Shown here one piece after another: positions 40,685 to 50,260 of a stretch of DNA of 64,000 nucleotides. The notes under the pieces are model-generated. The model was not told the origin of the DNA. It searched no databases and saw only the letters and a list, made by a program, of their open reading frames with translations. The first letter of the stretch is position 1; every line of letters begins with the position of its first letter. Source of the stretch: JAGBWK01 sp964544595 (GTDB lineage Bacteria; Bacteroidota; Bacteroidia; Bacteroidales; Muribaculaceae); assembly GCA_964544595.1 (NCBI GenBank), contig CAZJBM010000010.1, positions 9,907 through 73,906 of the forward strand, given 5' to 3'. Position numbers and translations under genes: made by a program.

Positions 40685-42580
40685 TTACAGTTTCTGGTCG
40701 ATGAGCTTGATTTTCTGCTCGAGATCGGCGATGTCGTCTTTGATGCGCTGGGTTTTGCGCTCTATGTCGCGGAGCATTGAATTGCCCGAAGCCGACTTCA
40801 CGCTGAGGAAACCGAGATTGTTCTGATAAGTGACGAGGTCGGCGCGTTTCTGCTCAAGCACGCGGGCGAGGCGCTCGCGCTCGCGGTTGAGCTTGCTCTC
40901 GTCGGTCATTTCGGCGATATTACTCTCGAAGCGGGCCATGCCTGAACGAGCCTCGCGGAGGTCGCGCGAGCGGTAGAGGTCGTTGATCACGGCGCGGAAC
41001 TCTTCGTAGACTTTATCTTTCTCGCGGAAAGGCACGTGGCCTATCTGCACCCAACGGGCCTGAGCATCCTTGATAGCGGCGATTACCTCTTCCTTAGGCA
41101 TTTCCTCGGGGAGGGCCTTAAGCTCTTCGGTCAGAGCGCGCTTGGCTTTAAGATTGGCCTGCTCAACCGAGCGGGTTTCGGAGAGGTCTTTCTTCTTCTG
41201 CGCGAAGAAGTAGTCGCAGGCCTGCTGGAAGCGGGCCCACACTGCGTCGCTGTGTTTCTTCGACACGGCGCCTATCTTCTTCCATTCTTTCTGAAGCTCG
41301 ATGAGCTTGTCGGCAGTGGCCTTCCACTGAGTGGAGTCTTTAAGAGCTTCGGCCTGCTCGCAAAGAGCTAATTTCTTTTCGAGATTTGCGGCGAGGTCAT
41401 CCTTCACATTCTTATAATACTCGGCTTTGAGCGAGAAGAATTTATCGCAGGTTGCGCGGAAGCGGGCAAAGAGGGCGTTATTGGCCTTCTTCGAGGCGAA
41501 GCCGAGCTTCTTCCAGTCTTCCTGAGCCTGGAGGATATGGCGGGTCATCTCGTTCCAGGCGTTGAAGCTGTTTAGCGAGTCGAAATCGAGGGCTTCAACG
41601 CGCTCGCAAATAGCGGTTTTGGCTGCCTCGTTCTCGGTTTCGCGAGCTTTGCGCTCTTCGAAAAATGCCTGGTATTTCTTATTGATGATAGCCGACGCGT
41701 CTTTAAACTTAGCCCATATTTCCTCGCGAATCTCTTTAGCCACGGGTCCGGTCTCGCGCCATGCGCTGTGGAGGTCCTGCAGGCGGCGGAAAGCGGAGAT
41801 AGTGTCCTCGTCATTGGCAAGTGTCTCAGCCTCGTCGATGAGCTTCTGCTTAACTTCGAGGTTTTTCTTGAAGTCGTAGTCGCGGAGGTCCTTATTGATT
41901 TTGAGCATATCGTAGAAATGCTCTTCAGCTTCTTTATATCGTTTCCACTGGTCGTTGGCCACCTGGGGCGAAACCTCGCCGGCGGCTTTAAACTCGGCCT
42001 GGATGTCGCGGAAGCGGGGGAAAGAGCGGTTGACGTTGTCGGTGTCGGCGCTGAGGGCCTGCAACTCGGCTATGAGCGCTTCCTTTGCCTCGAAGTTGCG
42101 CTGCTGCTCAGCTTCGATTTCAGCCGCGCGGGCCGCTTTCTTGTCTTTGATTACCGTCAAGATGTCCTTGAATTTCACGTCGGCTTCGCTTTCGGGAGCC
42201 TGGAAACCTTCGGGGGCGTTGCCTGCGGCCACAAACTCGTCGAGAAGAGCCTTGTCCTCAACCTTGCGCAGCGAGTAGAACACCTGTTTAAGTCGGGCCA
42301 CCTCTTCGCGCTGAATATCGTCGGCGCTTTTCTCCGAAAGCTCGGCGGCGAGTGTAAGCACCTCGTCGATAGTTTCGGGGAGTTTCTTATGCTCTTCAGC
42401 GGGGAGCTCTTCGGTTGTCGCGGGGGCTTCGGTTGCCGGCGCTGCGGGAGCCTGCTCGGCAGCCGCTTCAGCGGGGGTGACTTCTTTAACTGACAGATTT
42501 TCAGCGGATGGCTGAGCCTCGTTCATGGTAGGATTTGTCAGTGAATTGGTTAATTCCTCTGACTTTTCACGCGTTTCCAT
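40685..42580 (-). CDS. DUF349-repeat protein, coiled-coil rich
   Basis: The start at 42580 (METREKSEELTNS) is preferred; the frame from 42643 adds 21 residues that look unlike the rest and cross the -7 box TATATTTG at 42648-42641. The 631-residue protein has an Ala/Glu/Pro-rich N-terminus and then at least five DUF349 repeats, each with WKKLG/WKKIG or WRETG and F-x-x-A or similar residues. It ends in a coiled coil (IKDDIADLEQKIKLIDQKL). No membrane segment or signal. DUF349 proteins are widespread and of unknown role. Confidence 0.9.
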   Translation of the reverse strand: METREKSEELTNSLTNPTMNEAQPSAENLSVKEVTPAEAAAEQAPAAPATEAPATTEELPAEEHKKLPETIDEVLTLAAELSEKSADDIQREEVARLKQVFYSLRKVEDKALLDEFVAAGNAPEGFQAPESEADVKFKDILTVIKDKKAARAAEIEAEQQRNFEAKEALIAELQALSADTDNVNRSFPRFRDIQAEFKAAGEVSPQVANDQWKRYKEAEEHFYDMLKINKDLRDYDFKKNLEVKQKLIDEAETLANDEDTISAFRRLQDLHSAWRETGPVAKEIREEIWAKFKDASAIINKKYQAFFEERKARETENEAAKTAICERVEALDFDSLNSFNAWNEMTRHILQAQEDWKKLGFASKKANNALFARFRATCDKFFSLKAEYYKNVKDDLAANLEKKLALCEQAEALKDSTQWKATADKLIELQKEWKKIGAVSKKHSDAVWARFQQACDYFFAQKKKDLSETRSVEQANLKAKRALTEELKALPEEMPKEEVIAAIKDAQARWVQIGHVPFREKDKVYEEFRAVINDLYRSRDLREARSGMARFESNIAEMTDESKLNRERERLARVLEQKRADLVTYQNNLGFLSVKSASGNSMLRDIERKTQRIKDDIADLEQKIKLIDQKL

Positions 42581-43004
42581 ATACAATAATAATAGATTGA
42601 AAATGTAGGAGACTTTGACGGTAACTCGCAAAGTTGGCTTCAAATATAAGCAAAAAAAAGTTAACAGCCTAACCTTTTCTCGCTTTTTTCGGAAAATACG
42701 CTATCGATTTCTTATTTTTTGACCTTTATTACCTAATAATTATCCTTTTCACATATTTATATGTAGTAATCAATGCGTATATCCGCTGCGAGATTAGCAC
42801 TAAACCTCTTCTCGCGATTGCCTGCCTCATCGGCAGCGAGAAAGTATTTTTATGCAAAAAAGATGAATACCATTCTTCTGCGAGAGAAATATATGCATTG
42901 TTTTGCGCACTAAAAGATTATTTCGTAACTTTGCGTGACAATTAAGCGACAAAATGAAAGTTTACCATCAATAACCAATCCACCGGGATACAAATTATTT
43001 AATC
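42581..43004. other. Divergent intergenic region
   Basis: This AT-rich gap between divergent genes holds the -7 box of the DUF349 gene (TATATTTG, 42648-42641, minus) and the full promoter of the secreted protein gene at 42902-42933. No other gene, hairpin or repeat was seen. Confidence 0.6.
42902..42933 (+). promoter_or_regulatory. Promoter of the 43005 secreted protein gene
   Basis: TTTG (42902-42905), 20-base spacer and TAACTTTG (42926-42933), a perfect match. The leader to the ATG at 43005 is about 65 bases. Confidence 0.8.
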
Positions 43005-44588
43005 ATGAGAAAATTTTACCTCGCTTTTGCTGCGGCTATCGCAACAGCAGCTTCGGCCTCTGCAGCCGACGCAATCGTAATCGCCGACCAACCCGACAAC
43101 ACCTGGCAATGCACCGACATGAGCGTTTGCTCAGCCGAGACATACGCGGGAGGCGCGAAATTCACCATCTGGACTAACCATAAACCCGAAGGATGCGTCA
43201 ATTCAAGTCGTCTTTGGGCCACTCCCTCGGGCCAGGATTGCGACGACTGGCTTATCTCACCGGCGCTGACAATGAAGGGGGGCGTTAGCTATCAGATTAC
43301 TGTCGACTATGCGCAATATGGCGTCAACAACGTCTGCCCGTTGTTTGAAGGTTTCTTCTCATCCACCGCTCCCGACAACTCGAAGGCAACAGCCGACGCG
43401 GTGGCCGCGACTACCCCCGAATTCAAGCTTGAGAACTTGGTAGCGACAGCTTCTGTTCAAAACAATAAACCTTGGCCTCTCTCCGAGTCGTTCACCGTCA
43501 CTCCCGCTGCCGACGGCGACTACTACGTTTGGTATCATGTATCAGGCTTTGTGACCGGAGGTTTCTATCTTGCCAAACTTACCGTTAAGGCCGACGAATA
43601 TGTATTCCACCCCGCGGCTCCTACCGACGTTAAGGCCGAGTTTGTCACCGACGACCCCGCCAACTGCGTCCTCACCCTGTCGTGGGCCAACCCCGCGACC
43701 GACACCGAGGGCAACGCGCTGACTGCAGACCAGGCTATAACTAATGTATATATCTACGACAACGGCGAGGAAGTGGCCGCTCTTGAAGGTGACGCCACCT
43801 CATGGTCGATCTCACAGGCCGAAGGTCTCGCCAAAGGCCCCCACTCCTATACCGTAGCCGTTAAAGCCGCCGACTCGATGAGCGCCCAGAGCGAAGCAGC
43901 CGTCATCGACATCGTGTTCCCGGTTGTCCCCCTCAACCTCCCCTACTCTATCAATTTCTCTGAAGGCGAGGGCAAAACCGCGATTGACGACGGCGTTTGG
44001 TCGCGTTGCACAGGTCCCACCAACATGAACAGCGCCTGGAACCAGCAGGCCGTTGGCCGCATCGCCTACATTTACTCGGGCAAAACTTCCGACGCATGGC
44101 TTATTTCGCCTGAAATCGTCCTCCCGCAAAACGCCGAAATCACCATTGGCGTCTACGGCACCACCAGCACTGCCGTTGAGCAATCATATATCGAAGTGGG
44201 CGTCGTTGACTCAACTGAGCCGACCGAATTCCTCTCTAAGCTGACCGACTCGCTCACCCTCCCCGTAGGCTCAACCGCTCCCGCCGAAGACGCTACCGTG
44301 ACCGGCAAGACCCAACTTCCCGCCGGCAACTACCGCATCGCCTTCCACGCCGCAGCTCCCGCAGGTCTCTCCAACTACAGCACCTACATTTTCGGCACAT
44401 CGATTAACGCCAAGCAATCAGTAAGCTCTATCAACGGCCTTGAAGCCGAGGATGAGGTTGTTGCCTCTGAAGTCTACACCATCGCCGGCCAGAAAGTCGA
44501 CGCCGACAACCTCTCAGCCGGTCTCTATATACGCAAGTCGCTCACAAAGAGCGGCAAAACCGTTACCGCCAAATTTCTCCAAAAGTAA
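43005..44588 (+). CDS. Secreted protein with choice-of-anchor J-like domains
   Basis: This 527-residue protein has a signal peptide (MRKFYLAFAAAIATAASASA). Two beta-sandwich domains with the DDWLISPALTMKGG and DAWLISPEIVLPQN motif mark choice-of-anchor J or cleaved-adhesin domains. A fibronectin-like module lies between them (about 205-305). The C-terminal end (SEVYTIAGQKVDADNLSAGL followed by YIRK) resembles a sorting tail for type IX-like secretion. It precedes the 1,538-residue protein with related modules by only 19 bases, so they form one operon. A role in adhesion or glycan binding is likely; no catalytic site is seen. Confidence 0.75.
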   Translation: MRKFYLAFAAAIATAASASAADAIVIADQPDNTWQCTDMSVCSAETYAGGAKFTIWTNHKPEGCVNSSRLWATPSGQDCDDWLISPALTMKGGVSYQITVDYAQYGVNNVCPLFEGFFSSTAPDNSKATADAVAATTPEFKLENLVATASVQNNKPWPLSESFTVTPAADGDYYVWYHVSGFVTGGFYLAKLTVKADEYVFHPAAPTDVKAEFVTDDPANCVLTLSWANPATDTEGNALTADQAITNVYIYDNGEEVAALEGDATSWSISQAEGLAKGPHSYTVAVKAADSMSAQSEAAVIDIVFPVVPLNLPYSINFSEGEGKTAIDDGVWSRCTGPTNMNSAWNQQAVGRIAYIYSGKTSDAWLISPEIVLPQNAEITIGVYGTTSTAVEQSYIEVGVVDSTEPTEFLSKLTDSLTLPVGSTAPAEDATVTGKTQLPAGNYRIAFHAAAPAGLSNYSTYIFGTSINAKQSVSSINGLEAEDEVVASEVYTIAGQKVDADNLSAGLYIRKSLTKSGKTVTAKFLQK

Positions 44589-44607
44589 CAATCCATAGTA
44601 TTTTATA

Positions 44608-47600
44608 ATGAAAGCTACTCGAATTTTATCGTTCTTAGCCCTCGCCGCGGCGCTGACAGCTACTGCTGTCGCGCCGCAGAAGGCCAAGAAAGCGGCCTCG
44701 AAGCCCATCCACCGCATCGCGGCTCAAGTCACCACAGCGGCTGAGACTTCCGCCGCCAACTCCCCCCTTCTCACTCCGACATTAGCCACCGAGCGGACCA
44801 ACTCCGCTCTCGGACTATATTCCCTTCATCAGGCCGACGGCGCCCGCTTCACTCCCCCAGCGAGAGTGCTTGGCGACGGCACCACAATCTACGGCGGCCT
44901 GATTTACTCTACCACCTGGACCTCTGGCGCCGATTACGGCCTCTACACATTCCCCGCCTCAATTTATCAGTCGCCTAAGAAAGTGGCCACAACCTATGAG
45001 GCCAACGGCGGCGGATGTTACGGTAAGGGCAAATACTACTTCAACAGCTACGTCTACACCGACGAGATGGGCTACACTTTCACCACCTTCTGCACACTCG
45101 ATATGCTGACCGGTGAAACCACCCGCACCATCCACTCATTCATGGAGGACGGCTTTGACCAGTCGCTCATAACCAACGGCATGGCCTACGACCCTACCAC
45201 CGACAAGATGTACGCGCTCTCATACATCGCAGTGGAGCTTGTCGAGGGGATGTTGCAGAAATATTATCCCGCCATCTCCGAAATCGACACCTACAACGGC
45301 TTCACTACCCCGATTGCGCGAATACCCGAAATGGCCGCTATCGCCATCAACCGCAGCGGCGAACTCTTCGGCATATCGATGGGCACCGACGCTCAGCTCT
45401 ACCGCATCAACAAGACTACCGGCGACTGCACGCTCGTTGGCTCTACCGGCCAGAGCGCACGATTCATCCAGTCGGCCACCTTCGACCCCGTCACCGGAAA
45501 GCTCTATTGGGCCGCCGTGCACACCAATGGCGCGACCGCTCTCTATGAGGTGAACACCACCACAGGCGCCGCCGATCAGATTTGCTCTTTCGTCAATCAT
45601 GAGGAGTACGGTGCTCTTTTCATCCCCGACCCCGTTGTGGCCGACAAAGCTCCCGCCACCGTCGCCGACCTCAAAGCTGAGTTCGACGGCCCCTCCCACA
45701 CCGGCAAAATCACCTTCACCGCCCCGACTTTGGCCTCCGACGGAACCCGCCTTTCCGGCGAGCTGTCGGTGCAGCTTAGCGTCGACGGCAAAGAGGTGAT
45801 GAACAAAGACGCCCAGCCCGGCGAGCGTATCGTCTACGACCTCACCCTCGACGAGGGTATCCACGGCTTCGTGGCTTCGGCAAGCAATGACTACGGCAAC
45901 AGCGCTACCGTAGGCGCGAGCACCTACGTTGGCATCGACGCCCCCGCGGCCGTCGGCAATCTCACCGCCAAGGCCGACGCCGACCACAACGCCATTATCT
46001 CATGGACCGCCCCCGCTAAGGGACGCAACGACGGCTACATCGACCCCTCGCTCATCACTTACACCATCAAGCGTCTGCCAGAAGGAGCAATCATTGCCAC
46101 CGGCATTAAGACCACCGAGTTCACCGACCGCACTATCGGCGCCTCGGGCAACTACTCCTACGAAGTGACTCCCTGGCTCGATGGCCGCGAAGGCATTGCC
46201 GCCGCTACCGACGAAGCCCTCTTCGGCTCAGGCACCGCACTCCCCTGCCGCTTCAGCTTCGATGCTCCCGAAGACTATAAGCTCTTCACCGTCATCGACG
46301 CCAACAACGACTGGGAAGCTCAGTATCACTGGGGCGGATGGATGTACTCCCCCGACTTCTCTTACGCCGAGTCCGACACCCCCTGCGCTGTCTACGGCTT
46401 CTCGCCCGAAGGCCCCGCCGACGACTGGCTCATCGCTCCCCCCTTCATGGCCGAGAGCGGCAAGAAATACCGAGTGACCTTCAACCTGAAGATAAGCTCA
46501 TCGCCCGAGACACTCACCGTGACCGCCGGAGCCGACAACACCGTCGCCGCCCAAACCGTCACCGTCGTGCCTGAGACTAAATACAGCAACAAGCAATACG
46601 CCACTTATAGCGGCCAGTTCACCGCCACCCGCGACGGCAACTGCTTCATCGGGTTCCACGTGACCTCGGCTAAGAAAGCCGGCTATCTCTACATCGACGA
46701 CATCTGCATCGACGAGGTGCCCGACGACGATGCCCCCCAGGCCGTCGCCGACCTCACCGCTACTCCCGGCGCCAAAGGCGCGCTCGAAGCCACCCTGTCG
46801 TTCACTGCCCCGACTAAATGCGTCAGCGGCAACGCTCTCGCCTCGATCAGCCGTATCGACATCTTCCGCGGCAATTCCAACGACGTGACCCACTCCATCG
46901 CCGCCCCCGCTCCCGGTTCATCGCTCAGCTGGACCGACATCGCTGCTCAGCCGGGTTGGAACGAATACCGCGTCGTGGCCTACAACGCCGAGGAAGTTCC
47001 CGGCGAAGCTGCCCGCGTGACCGTCTATGTCGGCGAAGACCTCCCCGTCGCTCCCGTTGATTTCTTCCTGACCGAGGAAAATCACCACCCCGTGCTCCGC
47101 TGGAAAGCTCCTACGGCCGGTCTCAACGGAGGCTACATCGACACCGATAATCTTACATACTTCATCTATCGCAACGACGGTTCAGTCGCCTCCCGCGCGG
47201 CCAAAGGCACCGAATTTATCGACATGGCTATCGACGGCACTGCCAAGCAGCACTTCCTGATGTATCAGATCTTCGCTCAGAGCACCGCGGGCTTCGGCGA
47301 CTACGCGATATCCAACTCCCTCGTCGTAGGCGACCCCTATAAGGGCACCTTCTTTGAGTCGTTTGCCGACCAATACACGCAGAACGACCCCTGGACTCTC
47401 CGTATCGTGAAAGGTCGTCAGCAGCTCTGGGGCCTTGCCTCGCAGGGTGTATCCCCCGCTTGCCCCGCCGTTGACGGCGACGACGGCGTTGCCACCTTCA
47501 GCTCCACTTCAGGCTCTGTAGGCGATGACTGCCGACTGATTTCTCCTAAGCTCAACATCGCTTCGATGGCCAACCCCGTGCTCTCGTTCTACTTTTACCA

Positions 47601-49224
47601 CAACGTTTCGTATGACACGATGTATGGCGAAGAGCCGTTCCTCGACCGCCTCGTCATAGAGGCTCTTCTCCCCGACGGCGAGTTCGTGCAGATCGCCGAG
47701 CCTATCTTCGTCGACGACCCGACCGTGGCAAGCGGCTGGTATGAATACACCCTTCCCCTCTCGGCTCTCCGCGACAACGAGTGGATACAGCTCTCGTTCC
47801 GCGGCATAAGCGACGTTGAGCAGGATATCAACATCGACTGCGTGAAGGTAAGCAACATCGACTCCTACGACCTCGGGGTATATACCTTCTCAGGCCCCTC
47901 CCGCGTGAAGGCCAACTCTACCGCCTCGTTCTCGCTGTCGGTCTACAACTCTGGCTATTACGACGCCTCTGGCTACTCCATCGTGCTCAAGCGCGACGGC
48001 AAGGAAGTGAGCCGTATCACTCCCGACACCGTTCTCGCTTCTGAACGCTACGCCAACTTCAGCTTCGACGTGCCTACCACCCTCGCCGACGAGGGGAAAG
48101 TCTACGACTTCAACGCCGAGATCCAATGGGCTGCCGACCAGGTTGCCGCCAACAACGTATCAGAGACCGTCACTACAGCCGTCACTGCCCCCTCTTATCC
48201 CGAAGTGTATAAGCTCAACGCCTCCCTCGACGGCTCCGACGCGCATCTCAGCTGGGACGAGGCCAATGCCCTCCACGTCAACGACGACTTCGAGGACTAT
48301 CCCGCGTTCTCCAACTCCAATATCGGCGACTTCACCCTCTATGACGGCGACAGCGGCTACACCTACGGCTTCGGCGACATCTACTTCGAGCACACCGGCG
48401 AGCCCGGCTCTTACCTCGTCTTCAACCCCGACGTGCTTCTCATCTCTATGATCGACGACTGGAAAGCCCATTCAGGCAGTCAGTGCCTCGCATCGTTTGC
48501 GGCATGGGATCCCGCGACTTACGCCTCTATCCCCAACGACGACTGGCTGATTTCGCCCGAAGTGTTCGGCGGCCAGGTTGTGACCTTCTGGGTTAAGACC
48601 GCCAACTACGAATTCGGCGACGAAACCTTCCGGGTATACTACTCGACCAAGTCGCAGAATCCCGGCGACATGGTCTCGAAATGGGAAGAAATCGTGGCTC
48701 CCAACAAGTGGACTAAAGTTACCGTCACTCTCCCCGACGACGCTAAGTACTTCGCTATCGTCTGCACCAGCCTCGACAAGTTCGTCTTCTATCTCGACGA
48801 CATTAGCTTCGTGGCTAAAGCCGACGCTTCGCAATTTGGCGGCGTTACAGGCTACCGCGTTTACCGCGACGGCCAGGCTATCGCCGACCTCGCCGCCGAT
48901 GCCCGCTCATATGTCGACGCCGGCATCAAGGCCGACCATAGCTACACCGTCCGCACTCTCTATGGTGCCCGCGAGAGCCTCGACTCAGACGTGGCTCAGG
49001 TGAAACTCTCCTCCGGCATAGACCAGATTCAAGCCGGCGCAGTATCCGTCAAGGGCGGTAAGAGCGTCATCACGGTCAGCGGGGCCGAAGGCCTTCAGGT
49101 CAAAGTGACCAACGCCGCCGGCACCCTTATCCACAGCTCAGTCGGCGCTACTGATATTCCCGTCAACGCGGGAGTCTATGTAGTGACCGTCGACAACCGC
49201 GCCTACAAAGTGATCGTGAAATAA
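44608..49224 (+). CDS. Giant secreted multi-module protein (fibronectin III and choice-of-anchor J)
   Basis: This 1,538-residue protein begins with a signal peptide (MKATRILSFLALAAALTATA). The first 320 residues form a repeated-strand domain (ALGLYSLHQADGARF and GLFGISMG-like blocks) that may be a beta-propeller. Then come alternating fibronectin type III-like modules (for example NLTAKADADHNAIISWTAP and YFIYRNDGSV) and choice-of-anchor J domains marked by DDWLIAPPF, DDCRLISPKLN and NDDWLISPEVF. The end (ITVSGAEGLQVKVTNAAGTL through GVYVVTVDNRAYKVIVK) is a typical type IX sorting domain. It is the second gene of an operon ended by the terminator at 49251-49300. Confidence 0.8.
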   Translation: MKATRILSFLALAAALTATAVAPQKAKKAASKPIHRIAAQVTTAAETSAANSPLLTPTLATERTNSALGLYSLHQADGARFTPPARVLGDGTTIYGGLIYSTTWTSGADYGLYTFPASIYQSPKKVATTYEANGGGCYGKGKYYFNSYVYTDEMGYTFTTFCTLDMLTGETTRTIHSFMEDGFDQSLITNGMAYDPTTDKMYALSYIAVELVEGMLQKYYPAISEIDTYNGFTTPIARIPEMAAIAINRSGELFGISMGTDAQLYRINKTTGDCTLVGSTGQSARFIQSATFDPVTGKLYWAAVHTNGATALYEVNTTTGAADQICSFVNHEEYGALFIPDPVVADKAPATVADLKAEFDGPSHTGKITFTAPTLASDGTRLSGELSVQLSVDGKEVMNKDAQPGERIVYDLTLDEGIHGFVASASNDYGNSATVGASTYVGIDAPAAVGNLTAKADADHNAIISWTAPAKGRNDGYIDPSLITYTIKRLPEGAIIATGIKTTEFTDRTIGASGNYSYEVTPWLDGREGIAAATDEALFGSGTALPCRFSFDAPEDYKLFTVIDANNDWEAQYHWGGWMYSPDFSYAESDTPCAVYGFSPEGPADDWLIAPPFMAESGKKYRVTFNLKISSSPETLTVTAGADNTVAAQTVTVVPETKYSNKQYATYSGQFTATRDGNCFIGFHVTSAKKAGYLYIDDICIDEVPDDDAPQAVADLTATPGAKGALEATLSFTAPTKCVSGNALASISRIDIFRGNSNDVTHSIAAPAPGSSLSWTDIAAQPGWNEYRVVAYNAEEVPGEAARVTVYVGEDLPVAPVDFFLTEENHHPVLRWKAPTAGLNGGYIDTDNLTYFIYRNDGSVASRAAKGTEFIDMAIDGTAKQHFLMYQIFAQSTAGFGDYAISNSLVVGDPYKGTFFESFADQYTQNDPWTLRIVKGRQQLWGLASQGVSPACPAVDGDDGVATFSSTSGSVGDDCRLISPKLNIASMANPVLSFYFYHNVSYDTMYGEEPFLDRLVIEALLPDGEFVQIAEPIFVDDPTVASGWYEYTLPLSALRDNEWIQLSFRGISDVEQDINIDCVKVSNIDSYDLGVYTFSGPSRVKANSTASFSLSVYNSGYYDASGYSIVLKRDGKEVSRITPDTVLASERYANFSFDVPTTLADEGKVYDFNAEIQWAADQVAANNVSETVTTAVTAPSYPEVYKLNASLDGSDAHLSWDEANALHVNDDFEDYPAFSNSNIGDFTLYDGDSGYTYGFGDIYFEHTGEPGSYLVFNPDVLLISMIDDWKAHSGSQCLASFAAWDPATYASIPNDDWLISPEVFGGQVVTFWVKTANYEFGDETFRVYYSTKSQNPGDMVSKWEEIVAPNKWTKVTVTLPDDAKYFAIVCTSLDKFVFYLDDISFVAKADASQFGGVTGYRVYRDGQAIADLAADARSYVDAGIKADHSYTVRTLYGARESLDSDVAQVKLSSGIDQIQAGAVSVKGGKSVITVSGAEGLQVKVTNAAGTLIHSSVGATDIPVNAGVYVVTVDNRAYKVIVK

Positions 49225-49250
49225 TCTCACGATCACCCCTCCCATAACCC

Positions 49251-49300
49251 AAGCGGGTGTGCCAAAATCATATACGCGGATTTTGACACACCCGCTTTTT
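49251..49300 (+). terminator. Terminator of the secreted protein operon
   Basis: AAGCGGGTGTG (49251-49261) pairs with CACACCCGCTT (49287-49297), with an inner AAAATC/GATTTT stem, followed by a T-run. Confidence 0.85.
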
Positions 49301-49330
49301 CAACTCCTCCTCTACTCTCTCCCCTGATAA

Positions 49331-49379
49331 AACAACTCAGCCCCCGATATGCGAGATGCGTATCGGGGGCTGAGTTGTT
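49331..49379 (-). terminator. Long perfect hairpin, terminator of hemD
   Basis: AACAACTCAGCCCCCGATA (49331-49349) pairs over 19 bases with its exact complement at 49361-49379. On the minus strand it continues into TTTTATC. It lies 26 bases past the hemD stop and can act in both directions. Confidence 0.85.
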
Positions 49380-49405
49380 TCTATGTATAGCTTAGAGCTT
49401 ATCGG

Positions 49406-50149
49406 CTACTTGTTGACTTCGGCGAGGTATTGGTCGAGCGCGGCGGTGACGCTGGGAGCCTTCTCGGTCGGAGCCTCCATGTCGAGGCGGAAGCCCGCGT
49501 CGCGGATAGCCTTGGCCGTAGACGCGCCGAAGCATCCGATGCGCACGTCGCCCTGCTCAAAGTCGGGGAAGTTTTTCTGCAACGAATTGATGCCCGAAGG
49601 GCTGAAGAAGAGCAGCATATCGTAGTCAAACGGCTCATCTTTCGTGAAGTCGTTGCTTACCGTGCGATACATTACAGCTTTCGTATAGTTGATGTTATGG
49701 TCGTCGAGAATCGACGTGTTGTCTTTATGCACGTCGCTGACGGCATACAGATAACGCTCCTTATTGTGCTTCGTCAGCTGCGGAAGCATATCGTCGAGTT
49801 TACCTGTCTGACCGTGGAAAATCTTGCGCTTGCGATACTGTATATATTTCTGCAGATAGAGCGCGATCGCCTCCGTTGTGCAGAAATAGCGCATTGTGTC
49901 GGGGATAGTGACGCGCATTTCCTCGGCGAGACGGAAGAAATGGTCGATTGCCGTGCGCGCGGTGAATATTACCGCCGTATAGTCGCTGATATTGATCTTC
50001 TGCTGGCGAAACTCCTTCGACGAAAGGCCCTCTACTTTGATGAACGGACGAAACACGAGCTCCACTCCGTGGCGCGCGGCGATGTCGTAATAGGGCGACT
50101 TCTCTGAGGATGGCTTAGGCTGTGATACGAGTATTTTCTTAATCTTCAC
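49406..50149 (-). CDS. hemD: Uroporphyrinogen-III synthase
   Basis: HemD cyclises hydroxymethylbilane to uroporphyrinogen III in haem synthesis. The 247-residue Bacteroidota-type protein has ILVSQPKPSSEKSPYYDIAA, then DYTAVIFTARTAIDHFF, then MRYFCTTEAIALYLQKYIQY and LLFFSPSGINSLQKNFPDF. The start at a GTG (50149, VKIKKILVSQPKP) fits what I recall of relatives, which begin directly with KIKKILVSQPKP; the ATG at 50161 adds MFHS and is the alternative. The DUF4271 gene lies upstream, the usual neighbour in this phylum. A strong terminator follows. Confidence 0.88.
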   Translation of the reverse strand: MKIKKILVSQPKPSSEKSPYYDIAARHGVELVFRPFIKVEGLSSKEFRQQKINISDYTAVIFTARTAIDHFFRLAEEMRVTIPDTMRYFCTTEAIALYLQKYIQYRKRKIFHGQTGKLDDMLPQLTKHNKERYLYAVSDVHKDNTSILDDHNINYTKAVMYRTVSNDFTKDEPFDYDMLLFFSPSGINSLQKNFPDFEQGDVRIGCFGASTAKAIRDAGFRLDMEAPTEKAPSVTAALDQYLAEVNK

Positions 50150-50260
50150 GCTATGAAACAATATTAAGAGTGAGAAAAGTTGGTGTGATAATGATGTTAT
50201 TTGACCTGTTGCAGGCCGTTTTAATCTTCAGTTTTTTGGACAAGAGAGAATAAAGTCACC

